This document shows, one piece after another, positions 42,380 through 52,033 of a stretch of 64,000 nt of DNA. Positions within the stretch are counted from its first letter, which is position 1, and every line of letters begins with the position of its first letter. The DNA lies in assembly GCF_014650455.1 (NCBI RefSeq), contig NZ_BMUZ01000001.1, positions 773,652 through 837,651 of the forward strand, read 5' to 3'. The stretch is from Streptomyces xanthochromogenes (lineage in GTDB: Bacteria > Actinomycetota > Actinomycetes > Streptomycetales > Streptomycetaceae). The position numbers were made by a program, and so were the translations under genes. Under the pieces are notes generated by a model. The model searched no databases. It saw only the letters and a list, made by a program, of their open reading frames with translations, and had not been told where the DNA came from.

Positions 42380-43249
42380 GTGCAGCGAAAGGCGTACGTG
42401 CCTGGTCTCGCGCTCCTGGTGGTGCTCGCCTCCGGCTGCTCCGCGGCCTCCGGGGGCGACGGCGCGACCACCGATTCCAAGGCGGGCGAAACCAAGACGG
42501 CCGCCGCGCCCCCCGGCAAGTACCGCACCCTCCCCGAGCCCTGCCGGGCCGTGAGCAAGAGCGCGCTCAAGGACATGCTGCCGGGCGCGGCCTCCCTCCC
42601 CGAGGCGGACGCCACCAAGGAGTACGCGGGCAGCGCCGACCTCACCTACGACACCGACCGCAGGGTCGGCTGCCGCTGGAAGGACGAGACGCCCGACGGT
42701 GTGCGCAGGCTCACGGTCGACTTCGAGCGGGTCGTCTCCTACGACCCCGCGATCAGCGACGACGACCAGACCAAGCAGCTCTACGCCAAGAAGGAGACGG
42801 CGGCGAACCTGCCCGCCCCGCGGAGCTCCTCGCCCACGCCCTCCGCCTCCAACTCCCCGAGCCCCAGCGGCTCCACGTCCTCCGGAGCCCCCTCCACGAT
42901 GGCGGGCCCGCCCACCGGCGCCGCCGCATCGGCGGGCACGGCAAGCGGCACCGCCACCGCCTCGCCGAGCCCCTCGGGCGGCACCGACAAGGACGGCCTC
43001 CAGCCGCGCAGGCTCAGCGGCCTCGGCGACGCCGCGTTCCTGAACGACGTATCGTCCCCGTCCGGCACCGGCGGCGCTTCGGCGGCCGGACAACGTACCG
43101 TCACTGTGGTGTTCCGTACGTCCAACGTCATCGTGACCATCGATTACACCGACCAGGCCACGGCGTCCGCCGCGGCCCCCGACAGCAAGGAGCTGCAGGA
43201 GCAGGCCCAGGCCCTGGCCGGCAAGCTCGTCGAGCAGTTCAGCGAATAG
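42380..43249 (+). CDS. DUF3558 lipoprotein (first of a pair)
   Basis: 289 residues. The GTG at 42380 (AGGAG upstream) starts a lipoprotein signal ending LASGC. The DUF3558 body includes LPEPCRAVSKSALKDMLPGA and GCRWKDETPDGVRRLTVDFERV, interrupted by a Ser/Pro/Thr/Gly-rich insert (about residues 150-205), then RRLSGLGDAAFLND and VVFRTSNVIVTIDY. DUF3558 proteins are actinobacterial envelope lipoproteins of unknown function. The next gene encodes a paralogue 34 bases on, so the two probably act together. Confidence 0.88.
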   Translation: MQRKAYVPGLALLVVLASGCSAASGGDGATTDSKAGETKTAAAPPGKYRTLPEPCRAVSKSALKDMLPGAASLPEADATKEYAGSADLTYDTDRRVGCRWKDETPDGVRRLTVDFERVVSYDPAISDDDQTKQLYAKKETAANLPAPRSSSPTPSASNSPSPSGSTSSGAPSTMAGPPTGAAASAGTASGTATASPSPSGGTDKDGLQPRRLSGLGDAAFLNDVSSPSGTGGASAAGQRTVTVVFRTSNVIVTIDYTDQATASAAAPDSKELQEQAQALAGKLVEQFSE

Positions 43250-43283
43250 CGCGCCAGCGCGAGAGACGAAGAGCGAAGGAATC

Positions 43284-44051
43284 ATGCACCGATCAGCCCC
43301 GGCCACCCCCGAACAGGCGCACGCCCCGGCCCCGCGCATCCGGCTCGCCCGTGTCCTCGCCTGTGCCGCCGTTCCTGTGATGCTCGTCGCAGTGGGCTGC
43401 TCCTCCGACTCGGGCGGCGACAAGAAGACGGACTCGCCCTCCTCGGCGTCCTCCTCCAGCGGTGGCAAGCAGGCCTCCTCCTCGCCCTCGCTCGCCCCGG
43501 CGAAGTTCAAGAAGCTTCCCGAGGCGTGCCAGTCGATCAGCGAGAAGTCGATCGACAAGTACGTGCCCAAGGCGAAGACGAAGGCGGGCGAGGTCGGCAA
43601 GACCTCGGACCCGCAGTCCCAGGCGAGCTGCACCTGGAACGGCCTGGAGGACAAGGGCGTCGACGGCTCGAACTACCGCTGGCTCGACGTCGACTTCAAG
43701 CGCTACGACTCCACGCAGGGCCTCGGCAGCGGTGACTCGCTGGCGCAGAAGCAGTTCGACCGGGCGGTCTCGGCGGCCAAGTCGACGGGCGACGCGAAGA
43801 ACGTGAAGACCTCCCCGGTCTCCGGCCTCGGCGACCAGGCGACCGCCGTCACCTTCGACCTGAAGAAGTCCGACGCGAACTTCCGCTACGGCGTCGTCGT
43901 GGTGCGCACCGCCAACGCCGTGGTCGCCGTCGACTACAACGGCACCGGCTACGAGGGTGCCGACGCCCCGGCGGCGGGCGACGTCCAGGACGGTGCGACC
44001 GCCACCGCCAAGGAGGCCGTCGCGGCCGTGACCACCGCGAACAACAAGTAA
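43284..44051 (+). CDS. DUF3558 lipoprotein (second of a pair)
   Basis: 255 residues. Long signal region with the lipobox VAVGC, a Ser/Lys linker and a DUF3558 domain: KLPEACQSISEKSIDKYVPKAK, SCTWNGLEDKGVDGSNYRWLDVDFKRY, SGLGDQATAVTFDL, VVVRTANAVVAVDYNG. It is clearly related to the preceding lipoprotein but has no central low-complexity insert. GAGCGAAGGAATC precedes the ATG. A terminator follows 16 bases after the stop, closing a two-gene operon. Confidence 0.88.
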   Translation: MHRSAPATPEQAHAPAPRIRLARVLACAAVPVMLVAVGCSSDSGGDKKTDSPSSASSSSGGKQASSSPSLAPAKFKKLPEACQSISEKSIDKYVPKAKTKAGEVGKTSDPQSQASCTWNGLEDKGVDGSNYRWLDVDFKRYDSTQGLGSGDSLAQKQFDRAVSAAKSTGDAKNVKTSPVSGLGDQATAVTFDLKKSDANFRYGVVVVRTANAVVAVDYNGTGYEGADAPAAGDVQDGATATAKEAVAAVTTANNK

Positions 44052-44066
44052 CCCCCGCGCGACCCT

Positions 44067-44104
44067 ACGGAGTCCGGACCTCCCCTGTGGGCCGGACTCC
44101 GTAC
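44067..44104 (+). terminator. Terminator of the DUF3558 operon
   Basis: Perfect 12-bp stem TACGGAGTCCGG / CCGGACTCCGTA with a 14-base loop, directly downstream of the second lipoprotein gene. Confidence 0.85.
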
Positions 44105-44155
44105 GCATGTGCCAGGCTGTGCCCGCCAGTTGCTTGACAAGGGGAGGGGACGCGG

Positions 44156-45532
44156 GTGGCCGCGACTCAGCTGACACGGACGCACCGCATTCTGATCGGG
44201 GTGGTGGTCGCCGGTGCCGTGGTGATCGCCGGGATCGGTTTCGCGGGTTCGTACGCCGCGGTCCGCGAGCTCGCGCTGCAGAAGGGCTTCGGGAACTTCT
44301 CCTACGTCTTCCCGATCGGCGTCGACGCGGGCATCTGTGTGCTGCTCGCCCTCGACCTGCTGCTGACCTGGATGCGCATCCCGTTCCCGCTGCTCCGCCA
44401 GACGGCCTGGCTGCTCACGGCCGCGACGATCGCCTTCAACGGCGCCGCCGCCTGGCCGGACCCGCTGGGCGTGGGCATGCACGCGGTGATCCCGGTCCTG
44501 TTCGTCGTCTCCGTCGAGGCGGCCCGGCACGCGGTCGGGCGGATCGCGGACATCACCGCGGACAAGCACATGGAGGGCGTCCGCCTCACCCGCTGGCTGC
44601 TCTCCCCGATCCCCACCTTCCGGCTGTGGCGCCGCATGAAGCTGTGGGAGCTGCGCAGCTACGAGCAGGTCATCAAGCTCGAACAGGACCGCCTCGTCTA
44701 CCGCGCCCGCCTCCAGGCCGTCTACGGCCGCGCCTGGCGCCGCAAGGCCCCCATCGAGTCGCTGATGCCGCTGCGCCTGGCCAAGTTCGGCGTCCCGCTC
44801 GCCGAGACCGCACCCGCGGGTCTGGCCGCCGCCGGCATGGAACCGGTACTGCTGCCGCCCGCGCCGCCGGCCCCCCGCTCCGAGCCGCAGCCGGAACTCC
44901 CGCCCGCGCACGCGCACACCCCGCCCGAGGAGCCCCCGCTCCAGGCGCAGGTCCCGGCGCAGGCCCAACCGCCGTCGCAGGCCCAGGGCCAGTCCCCGTC
45001 CACGGACCAGGCAGCCCAGCAGGAGCAGCCGTACGCCGGACCGGAGCAGCCGACCACGCACGAGAGCCCGTGGTTCGCCGCCCAGCACCTCTCGCCCGAG
45101 GAGTACGCGGGCACGTACGACCCGGCCTTCGCCGAGGCCGGGCCCCAGGAGCCCCAGCCGCCGCAGCCGCAGCCGCAGCCGGACCACGCTCTGGAGCACG
45201 AGCCGGTGATGGTCCCGTCCGGCCCCGGCCGCGAACGGCCCCTCGGCGTGCCCGGCCCCCGCGCTGCCGAGCAGGAGCCCGTCGCCGAACCGGCGCCGAC
45301 CCAGGACGAGTTCGACCGGTTCGCGGAGCTCGCCTACGAGGTCTTCCGCCAGCACGAGCGCAGCGAGGGCGACTACCCCACGGTCGAGACGCTCGACATA
45401 AAGCTCACGGACGAGCACGGCGTGCGCTACCCCGACAGCACCGCGGTGCTGCGCACGCTGCACCCGCAGTTCAAGAAGCACTTCGAGGCCCAGGCCGTCC
45501 AGGCCCGGGCCGCCGAGGACCACATTGCCTGA
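44156..45532 (+). CDS. DUF2637 (SpdB-like) membrane protein
   Basis: 458 residues from a GTG with GGAGGGG upstream. Residues 1-125 contain four membrane helices and the DUF2637 signature (VFPIGVDAGICVLLALDLLLTWMR, then WLLTAATIAFNGAAAWPDP). A basic region follows, then about 190 residues rich in Pro, Gln and Glu, and a C-terminal helical domain (DRFAELAYEVFRQHERSEGDYPTVETLD) resembling a winged helix. DUF2637 includes the SpdB spread proteins of Streptomyces plasmids; chromosomal copies are common and their role is unclear. No other conjugation gene is present here. Confidence 0.85.
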   Translation: MAATQLTRTHRILIGVVVAGAVVIAGIGFAGSYAAVRELALQKGFGNFSYVFPIGVDAGICVLLALDLLLTWMRIPFPLLRQTAWLLTAATIAFNGAAAWPDPLGVGMHAVIPVLFVVSVEAARHAVGRIADITADKHMEGVRLTRWLLSPIPTFRLWRRMKLWELRSYEQVIKLEQDRLVYRARLQAVYGRAWRRKAPIESLMPLRLAKFGVPLAETAPAGLAAAGMEPVLLPPAPPAPRSEPQPELPPAHAHTPPEEPPLQAQVPAQAQPPSQAQGQSPSTDQAAQQEQPYAGPEQPTTHESPWFAAQHLSPEEYAGTYDPAFAEAGPQEPQPPQPQPQPDHALEHEPVMVPSGPGRERPLGVPGPRAAEQEPVAEPAPTQDEFDRFAELAYEVFRQHERSEGDYPTVETLDIKLTDEHGVRYPDSTAVLRTLHPQFKKHFEAQAVQARAAEDHIA

Positions 45533-45579
45533 CGGTACGTCAGAGTCCTTACCGAACGACCCACTTGAGCCAAAGCCGA

Positions 45580-45610
45580 AGGGCCGTCACCCGCAGCGGG
45601 TGACGGCCCT
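45580..45610. terminator. Bidirectional terminator between the DUF2637 and lysS genes
   Basis: 13-bp stem AGGGCCGTCACCC / GGGTGACGGCCCT with loop GCAGC, midway between two convergent stop codons. Confidence 0.85.
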
Positions 45611-45634
45611 CGGCGCTGTACGGACCGGACGGGA

Positions 45635-47377
45635 TCAGGCGGCGAGCAGCTTGCGCACCCGGTCCGCGCCCACGGCGAGCAGCAGCGTGGGCAGGCGCGG
45701 GCCCGTCTCGCGGCTCACCAGGAGCTTGTAGAGCAGCGCGAAGAACGAGCGCTGGGCCACCTTGAGCTCGGGCGTCGGCTTGGCGTCCGGCTCCAGGCCC
45801 GCCATCACCTTCGGCACGCCGTAGACCAGCGTGGTCAGACCGTCGAGCGACCAGTGCGAGTCCAGGCCCTCGACGAGCAGCCGCAGCGACTCCCGGCCGT
45901 CGGCGTCGAGCGAGCCGAGCAGCTCGGTGTCCGGGTCCTCGCGGACCAGGGTGCGCTGGTCGGCCGGGACCTGGGTGGTGATCCAGTTCTCGGCACGGTC
46001 CAGGCGCGGGCGCACCTGGTCGAGCGACGTGACCGGGTTCGCCGGGTCCAGCTCGGTCAGGATGCGCAGGGTCTGGTCCTCGTGGCCCGCGGTGACGTCC
46101 ACCACCGAGGCCAGCGTGCGGTAGGGCAGCGGGCGCGGGGTGCGCGGCAACTCACCGGCCGCGGTGCGGGCGGCCCTGCTGTGCGCGGCCGCGTCGGCGG
46201 GCAGCACCGAGCCGTCGGCGACCTTGGCCTCCAGCTTGTCCCACTCGTCGTAGAGCCGCTGGATCTCCTGGTCGAAGGCGATCTTGAAGGACTGGTTGGG
46301 CTTGCGGCGGGCGTACAGCCAGCGCAGCAGCTGGGGCTCCATGATCTGGAGCGCGTCGGCCGGGGTCGGCACGCCGCCCTTGGACGACGACATCTTGGCC
46401 ATGCCGCTGATGCCGACGAAGGCGTACATCGGGCCGATCGGCTGGACGCCGTCGAAGATCGACACGATCTGGCCGCCGACCTGGAAGGAGGAGCCCGGCG
46501 AGGAGTGGTCGACGCCGGACGGCTCGAAGATCACGCCCTCGTAGGCCCAGCGCATCGGCCAGTCGACCTTCCAGACCAGCTTGCCGCGGTTGAACTCGCT
46601 GAGCCGGACCGTCTCCGAGAACGCGCACGCGGAGCAGGTGTAGGTCAGCTCCGTGGTGTCGTCGTCGTAGGCGGAGACGACCGTGAGGTCCTTGCCGCAG
46701 CCGCCGCAGTACGGCTTGTACGGGAAGTAGCCCGTGGAGCCGGTGCCGTCGTCCTCGGCCGCGGCGCCCGAGCCCTCGGCGGCCTCCAGCTCGGCCTCGT
46801 CGACCGGCTTCTGCGACTTCTTGCCCGGGGCCTTCTTGGTCCGGTACTGCTCCAGGATCGCGTCGATGTCGCCGCGGTGCTTCATCGCGTGCAGCACCTG
46901 GTCGCGGTAGGCGCCGCTGGTGTACTGCGCGGTCTGGCTGATGCCGTCGTACTCGACGCCCAGCTCGGCCAGCGCCTCGGTCATCGCGGCCTTGAAGTGC
47001 TCGGCCCAGTTCGGGTACGCCGAACCCACCGGCGCCGGGACCGAGGTCAGCGGGCGGCCGATGTGCTCGTTCCACGACTCGTCGACGCCGGGCACGCCCG
47101 CCGGCACCTTGCGGTACCGGTCGTAGTCGTCCCAGGAGATCAGGTGCCGGACCTCGTAACCGCGGCGGCGGATCTCGTCCGCGACCAGGTGCGGGGTCAT
47201 GACCTCGCGCAGGTTGCCCAGGTGGATCGGGCCGGAGGGGGAGAGGCCGGACGCGACGACGACCACCGGAGCGGTAGCGAGTGATTTCGCAGTGCCAGGC
47301 GCACGTCGCTCCGACTCGGCGATGACATCGTCCGCGAAACGGGAGACCCAGTCGGTCTCGGTGCTGCTCTGAGCCAC
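45635..47377 (-). CDS. lysS: Lysine--tRNA ligase, class I
   Basis: 580 residues of the archaeal-type class I LysRS, which several Streptomyces use in place of or besides the class II enzyme. HIGH is HLGN (residues 52-55) in [25 protein letters not shown] is KMSSSKG. A zinc-ribbon insert (CGGC...CSAC) is present. It charges tRNA-Lys. The GTG at 47377 (MAQSSTETD) follows AAGGAC; the reading frame continues far upstream through the antisense of argS, but that part is not coding. Divergent from argS. Confidence 0.95.
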   Translation of the reverse strand: MAQSSTETDWVSRFADDVIAESERRAPGTAKSLATAPVVVVASGLSPSGPIHLGNLREVMTPHLVADEIRRRGYEVRHLISWDDYDRYRKVPAGVPGVDESWNEHIGRPLTSVPAPVGSAYPNWAEHFKAAMTEALAELGVEYDGISQTAQYTSGAYRDQVLHAMKHRGDIDAILEQYRTKKAPGKKSQKPVDEAELEAAEGSGAAAEDDGTGSTGYFPYKPYCGGCGKDLTVVSAYDDDTTELTYTCSACAFSETVRLSEFNRGKLVWKVDWPMRWAYEGVIFEPSGVDHSSPGSSFQVGGQIVSIFDGVQPIGPMYAFVGISGMAKMSSSKGGVPTPADALQIMEPQLLRWLYARRKPNQSFKIAFDQEIQRLYDEWDKLEAKVADGSVLPADAAAHSRAARTAAGELPRTPRPLPYRTLASVVDVTAGHEDQTLRILTELDPANPVTSLDQVRPRLDRAENWITTQVPADQRTLVREDPDTELLGSLDADGRESLRLLVEGLDSHWSLDGLTTLVYGVPKVMAGLEPDAKPTPELKVAQRSFFALLYKLLVSRETGPRLPTLLLAVGADRVRKLLAA

Positions 47378-47554
47378 GGTCGGCACGTCCTTCTTTCTCG
47401 TAATGCCCTCGTCTGCCCTGGAGAGGCCGGCACGCCCATTCTCCCAGACGGAAGGAGCTGTTCCGGGGTTGCCCGTATCTCGGGAGAAAGGCAAGGGGGC
47501 CGCGTGGGAGAATCGGAGGGCAATCGTCCTCACTCCCGACAGGAACGGCACCTC

Positions 47555-49318
47555 ATGGCCTCGGTCCATTCCCTCGCTTCCACTGTCCAGCAGCGCCTGG
47601 CGGACGCCCTCTCGGCTGCCCTGCCGGAGGCCGGCTCCACCGACCCGCTGCTGCGACGAAGCGACCGGGCCGACTTCCAGGCCAACGGCATCCTGGCGCT
47701 CGCGAAGAAGCTCAAGGGCAACCCCCGCGAGCTCGCGACCAAGGTCACCGACGCGCTGGACGCGCCGGACCTCCTGAAGGACGTCGAGGTCTCGGGCCCC
47801 GGCTTCCTCAACATCACGCTCACCGACAGGGCGATCATCGAGACCCTCGCCGCGCGCGCCGCGGACGACCGGCTCGGCGTCCCCCTGAAGGAGAACCCGG
47901 GCGTCACGGTCATCGACTACGCCCAGCCGAACGTGGCGAAGGAGATGCACGTCGGCCACCTGCGCTCGGCGGTCATCGGCGACGCGCTGCGCGGCATGCT
48001 CGACTTCACCGGCGAGAAGACCATCGGCCGCCACCACATCGGCGACTGGGGCACCCAGTTCGGCATGCTCATCCAGTACCTGATCGAGAACCCCGGCGAG
48101 CTGGCCCCGGCCGACGACGTCGACGGCGAGCAGGCCATGAGCAATCTGAACCGGGTGTACAAGGCCTCGCGCGCGGTCTTCGACTCGGACGAGGAGTTCA
48201 AGGAGCGCGCCCGCAAGCGGGTCGTCGCCCTGCAGTCCGGCGACAAGGAGACCCTGGAGCTGTGGCAGCAGTTCGTGGACGAGTCGAAGGTCTACTTCTA
48301 CTCGGTCTTCGAGAAGCTGGACATGGAGATCCGGGACGACGAGATCGTCGGCGAGTCCGCCTACAACGACCTGATGCCGGAGACGGCCCGCCTCCTTGAG
48401 GAGTCCGGCGTCGCCGTGCGCTCCGAGGGCGCGCTCGTGGTCTTCTTCGACGAGATCCGGGGCAAGGACGACCAGCCGGTCCCGCTCATCGTGCAGAAGG
48501 CCGACGGCGGCTTCGGCTACGCGGCCTCCGACCTCTCGGCGATCCGCAACCGCGTCACCGACCTGAACGCGACCTCGCTGATCTACGTCGTGGACGTACG
48601 CCAGTCGCTGCACTTCAAGATGGTCTTCGAGACGGCCCGCCGAGCGGGCTGGCTCGGCGACGACGTCACCGCGCACAACATGGGCTACGGCACGGTGCTC
48701 GGCGCGGACGGCAAGCCGTTCAAGACCCGTGAGGGCGAGACGGTCAAGCTGGAGGACCTCCTGGACGAGGCCGCCGAGCGGGCCACCGCGGTCGTGCGCG
48801 AGAAGGCCGAGAAGGCGGGCCTGAGCGAGGAGGAGATCGTCGAGAACGGCCGGTACGTCGGCATCGGCGCCGTGAAGTACGCGGACCTCTCCACCTCGGC
48901 GAACCGGGACTACAAGTTCGACCTGGACCAGATGGTGTCCCTGAACGGCGACACCTCGGTCTACGTCCAGTACGCCTACGCCCGGATCAAGTCGATCCTG
49001 CGCAAGGCCGAGGGCGTGGCCCCCGCCGCCCACCCGGAGCTCGAACTCGCCCCGGCGGAGCGGGCGTTGGCCCTGCACCTGGACGCGTTCGGGGAGCTGC
49101 TCACCGAGGCGACGGCCGAGTACGCCCCGCACAAGCTGGCCGCGTACCTGTACCAGGCGGCTTCGCTCTTCACCACGTTCTACGACCAGTGCCCGGTCAT
49201 CAAGCCCGAGCCGCCGAAGGACATCGCGGAGAACCGCCTGTTCCTCTGCGACCTGACCGCCCGGACGCTCACCCAGGGCATGGCCCTGCTCGGCATCCGG
49301 ACGCCCGAGCGCCTCTGA
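47555..49318 (+). CDS. argS: Arginine--tRNA ligase
   Basis: 587 residues. The N-terminal additional domain ([25 protein letters not shown]) precedes the HIGH motif HVGHLRS ([23 protein letters not shown]), WGTQFGML and the C-terminal anticodon-binding DALR domain ([18 protein letters not shown]). No KMSKS is seen, as is usual for ArgRS. The ATG at 47555 follows AGGAACGG. The 177-base gap to lysS must hold both promoters. Confidence 0.96.
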   Translation: MASVHSLASTVQQRLADALSAALPEAGSTDPLLRRSDRADFQANGILALAKKLKGNPRELATKVTDALDAPDLLKDVEVSGPGFLNITLTDRAIIETLAARAADDRLGVPLKENPGVTVIDYAQPNVAKEMHVGHLRSAVIGDALRGMLDFTGEKTIGRHHIGDWGTQFGMLIQYLIENPGELAPADDVDGEQAMSNLNRVYKASRAVFDSDEEFKERARKRVVALQSGDKETLELWQQFVDESKVYFYSVFEKLDMEIRDDEIVGESAYNDLMPETARLLEESGVAVRSEGALVVFFDEIRGKDDQPVPLIVQKADGGFGYAASDLSAIRNRVTDLNATSLIYVVDVRQSLHFKMVFETARRAGWLGDDVTAHNMGYGTVLGADGKPFKTREGETVKLEDLLDEAAERATAVVREKAEKAGLSEEEIVENGRYVGIGAVKYADLSTSANRDYKFDLDQMVSLNGDTSVYVQYAYARIKSILRKAEGVAPAAHPELELAPAERALALHLDAFGELLTEATAEYAPHKLAAYLYQAASLFTTFYDQCPVIKPEPPKDIAENRLFLCDLTARTLTQGMALLGIRTPERL

Positions 49319-49405
49319 CCGCGTCAACTCCCGCGCGGGACCGGCCGGTTCACTACCGGCCGGTCCACCGCGAGGTTCACCGCGCCCGTTTCACCGCTCC
49401 CGGGT

Positions 49406-50851
49406 TCACTCGCCTTGGAGGCTCTTCCACGCGTTGTCGATCGTGTCGTACTCGTACAACGGTCGGCCCTTGACCGCGCTGGTACGGAACGGCTTGCCGC
49501 CGTCGTCCACCTTGACCGTGCCGGAGCGTTCGCCGCTGCTCCAGCCGACCTCCAGGTACCAGCTGACGTCGTGCGCCTCGACGTGCACGTCGAGGTCGAA
49601 GACCTCCGGGTCGTGCGTGGACACCTTGAACGGGAAGCCCTTGGCCGGCACCACCGAGTCGCCCTGCTTTCCGGCGATCGGCTTGGTGACCGGCTGCGGC
49701 GCGTCCAGGTCGACGTCGAAGGTCTGCGGGACGACGCCGCCGCCGCAGCCGCTGCCCATGGAGTACGCCGTCCAGTTCAGCGGCGCCTCGCGCCCCACCA
49801 CCCGCACGTCGACCCCGGTGATCACCACCGCATCCTCGCTCTTGCCGGTCGTGGTCAGCTCCAGCTTCAGGTTCCCGCCGTCGACCCCACCGAGCGCCCG
49901 CGCCCAGGAACGCCGGTCCTGCGCGCTGGGCGGGGGCGGCGGGACGGCGCTGGGCTGCTGGTCGAGCAGGTAGAACTTGCCGCACGGCGTGTCCCAGTCG
50001 TACGAGCTGATGCCCGCGCTGATCGGGGTGCCGCTGGCGGCGCCCGGCTTGGCCGACGGCTTCACGTGCGAGGCGGAGGCCGACGGGCTCGCCGAGGCCG
50101 ATGCCGACGCGCTCGGCGTGGGGCTGGGTGAAGCGCTCGGCGTGGGGCGCCCGGCCGCACTCTTGGTGGCCGCCCGGCTCTCCTTGGCGTCCGCGACCGT
50201 ACCGCTCGGCTTGTCGTCGGAACCCGACAGCGCGGCGACCGCCACGGCGGGCACCGCGAGCGCCACGACGGCGGCCCCGATGAGCGCGAGCCGCACCCGC
50301 CTGTTGCGGAACCGGCCCGACCCGGAGCGCCCAACGGGCCCGTCGGCCGACGCGGAAGCGACGACGTACGGCAACTGCCCGGCCTCGACGGCCGGTACGG
50401 AAGCGGAGGCGACCCCGGCGTCGACATCCGCATCGGCATCGGCATCGGCATCGGCAGGCCCGCACTCACCCGCCGGGGCGGGGGCAACGGGGCCGGGCTC
50501 GGCGGCCGGGACAGTGGCGGCGGGGCCGGTCCCGGCGACAGCGGGCGGGGAAGCGGCACCAGAAGCAGCGCCCGCCTGCGGCGGGTTCGTCCCGCGTGCG
50601 CGGCGCCGCGCCTCGTCCGCCAGAATCCAACGCCGGTGCAGCTCGACGGACTCCTCGGAGCTCGCCCCGCACAGCCGGGCGAGCCGGTCGACGGGCGCGT
50701 ACTCGTTCGGGACCGCGTCCCCGTTGCAGTACCGGTGGAGCGTGGACGTACTCATGTGGAGCTTGCCCGCGAGTACTCCGTAGCTGCGCCCCGAGCGGTC
50801 CTTCAACTCCCGCAGCAGCGCCGCGAACTGCTCGGACTCCGTTGTCGCCAT
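49406..50851 (-). CDS. Membrane-anchored XRE regulator with extracytoplasmic domain
   Basis: 481 residues from the ATG at 50851. XRE HTH at 5-75 (FAALLRELKDRSGRSYGVLAGKLHMSTSTLHRYCNGDAVP), an acidic/Ala-Pro linker with an alternating ADADADADVDA run, one membrane helix (VRLALIGAAVVALAVPAVAVAAL, about residue 190), a Ser/Ala/Pro stalk and a beta-rich extracellular domain (TPCGKFYLLDQ, TGVDVRVVGREAPLNWTAY, YLEVGWSSGER). It looks like a one-component system that could sense at the cell surface. It is divergent from a small membrane peptide and a DUF4232 lipoprotein that may be its targets. Confidence 0.85.
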   Translation of the reverse strand: MATTESEQFAALLRELKDRSGRSYGVLAGKLHMSTSTLHRYCNGDAVPNEYAPVDRLARLCGASSEESVELHRRWILADEARRRARGTNPPQAGAASGAASPPAVAGTGPAATVPAAEPGPVAPAPAGECGPADADADADADVDAGVASASVPAVEAGQLPYVVASASADGPVGRSGSGRFRNRRVRLALIGAAVVALAVPAVAVAALSGSDDKPSGTVADAKESRAATKSAAGRPTPSASPSPTPSASASASASPSASASHVKPSAKPGAASGTPISAGISSYDWDTPCGKFYLLDQQPSAVPPPPPSAQDRRSWARALGGVDGGNLKLELTTTGKSEDAVVITGVDVRVVGREAPLNWTAYSMGSGCGGGVVPQTFDVDLDAPQPVTKPIAGKQGDSVVPAKGFPFKVSTHDPEVFDLDVHVEAHDVSWYLEVGWSSGERSGTVKVDDGGKPFRTSAVKGRPLYEYDTIDNAWKSLQGE

Positions 50852-51031
50852 GCCCCGGTTCCCTCCCCATCCGTCCCAGGAACGCATTCCAGGGACAGGT
50901 CGTTTCCCCAGGTCAAAGGGTGTTTCAGCGTTCCAGCTTCCCCCATTGTCCCTTGCTCGTTGCCGGGCCGCCGGACCGGCCCGCAAGGTAGGTGCACCAA
51001 GCAGCCGAACAGCTCGTTCCGGGAGCACTCC

Positions 51032-51136
51032 ATGCGAATCCGCATCCGGTTCAACCTCGCGGACTCGGTGGCCGTCGTCGTCCTGGCGGCGTCCATCGCC
51101 ACCCTCATCACTCTTCTCCACCACTACCGCCGCTGA
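51032..51136 (+). CDS. Small single-helix membrane peptide (34 aa)
   Basis: ATG at 51032 with GGGAG 7 bases upstream; MRIRIRFNLADSVAVVVLAASIATLITLLHHYRR has a basic N-terminus, one helix of about 20 residues and a basic end. Such tiny membrane proteins are seldom annotated. It stands between the XRE membrane regulator and the DUF4232 lipoprotein gene. Function unknown. Confidence 0.55.
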   Translation: MRIRIRFNLADSVAVVVLAASIATLITLLHHYRR

Positions 51137-51234
51137 CGCGTTCGCGCTGTCGGACGAGCCAACTCACCCCCCGCGAATCACCATTCGCCTCTCGCCATCC
51201 ACCAGTCATGACTCACACGGGGAGCACCCTTCGC

Positions 51235-52011
51235 ATGCGTACCAACTTCCGCATCGCCGCCGCCGCGACCACCACCCTCGTCGCCGCCCTCGCCCTGACC
51301 GCCTGCGGTGGCGGCGACGGTTCCGGCGACACGAAGGCGGGCGACAGGCCGGCCGCCTCCTCGGTCGCCACCCCGGCGGCCGACGACGCCCAGGCCCCGT
51401 CGGCGAACGACTCCGCGGGCAGCACGGCCGGGGACAGCAAGGCCTCGGGCTCCGGCACGGGTACGGGTACGGGCACCGGCACAGGTTCGGGGTCGTCCGG
51501 TTCGGGCTCCGGCAAGCACGCCGCCGCCCCCGCCAAGACGGACGGCAAGCCCGCGAAGAAGCCCTCGTCCGGGGGCGGGGTCGTCGACACGCCCTGCACC
51601 GGCGCCAACGTGAAGCTGACGGCGACCCCGGTGACCCGCCCGATCAACCACATCCTCCTGACGGTCACCAACACCGGCAAGACGCTGTGCAACGCCTACA
51701 ACGCCCCCTCCATCTCCTTCTCCAAGGACGCGCAGTCCCCGATCCAGATCGACCGGGACACCATCCCGCAGGCCGTCGTCACGCTGTCCCCGGGCGCCTC
51801 TGCGTACGCGATGGTCCGCACCCTGGGCGAGGACGACGGGAGCAAGGCGTACGACGCCGACCACGTCACCGTGTACTTCCACGGCCGCTCGGGCAACGAG
51901 TCCACGGGCCCGTCCGCCTACGCGGCGCTCTCCAAGCACGTGGCCGTCGTGGACAGCCAGGCCAGGGCGACGTACTGGCAGTCGGACCTGTCGACGATCG
52001 ACAGCTGGTAG
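51235..52011 (+). CDS. DUF4232 lipoprotein
   Basis: 258 residues. Signal and lipobox LALTAC, then a Gly/Ser/Thr-rich linker with GTGTGTGTGTGSGS-type dipeptide repeats, then a DUF4232 domain with a pair of Cys (TPCTGANVKLTATPVTRPINHILLTVTNTGKTLCNAY) and DRDTIPQAVVTLSPGASAYAMV. GGGGAG precedes the ATG at 51235; a start at 51208 is less likely. A paralogue occurs at 57326. Extracellular, function unknown. Confidence 0.88.
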   Translation: MRTNFRIAAAATTTLVAALALTACGGGDGSGDTKAGDRPAASSVATPAADDAQAPSANDSAGSTAGDSKASGSGTGTGTGTGTGSGSSGSGSGKHAAAPAKTDGKPAKKPSSGGGVVDTPCTGANVKLTATPVTRPINHILLTVTNTGKTLCNAYNAPSISFSKDAQSPIQIDRDTIPQAVVTLSPGASAYAMVRTLGEDDGSKAYDADHVTVYFHGRSGNESTGPSAYAALSKHVAVVDSQARATYWQSDLSTIDSW

Positions 52012-52033
52012 CCGGACCGGGGCCCAGCGGGCC

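Noticed and set aside
44156..45532. An integrated conjugative plasmid suggested by the SpdB-like gene
   Set aside because: No Tra/FtsK-like, Rep or integrase gene, no attachment repeat; neighbours are core genes (lysS, argS).
47378..49327. Very long minus-strand open frame continuous with lysS through argS
   Set aside because: It is antisense to argS, whose codon use, motifs and start are unmistakable; LysRS homology begins only at 47377.
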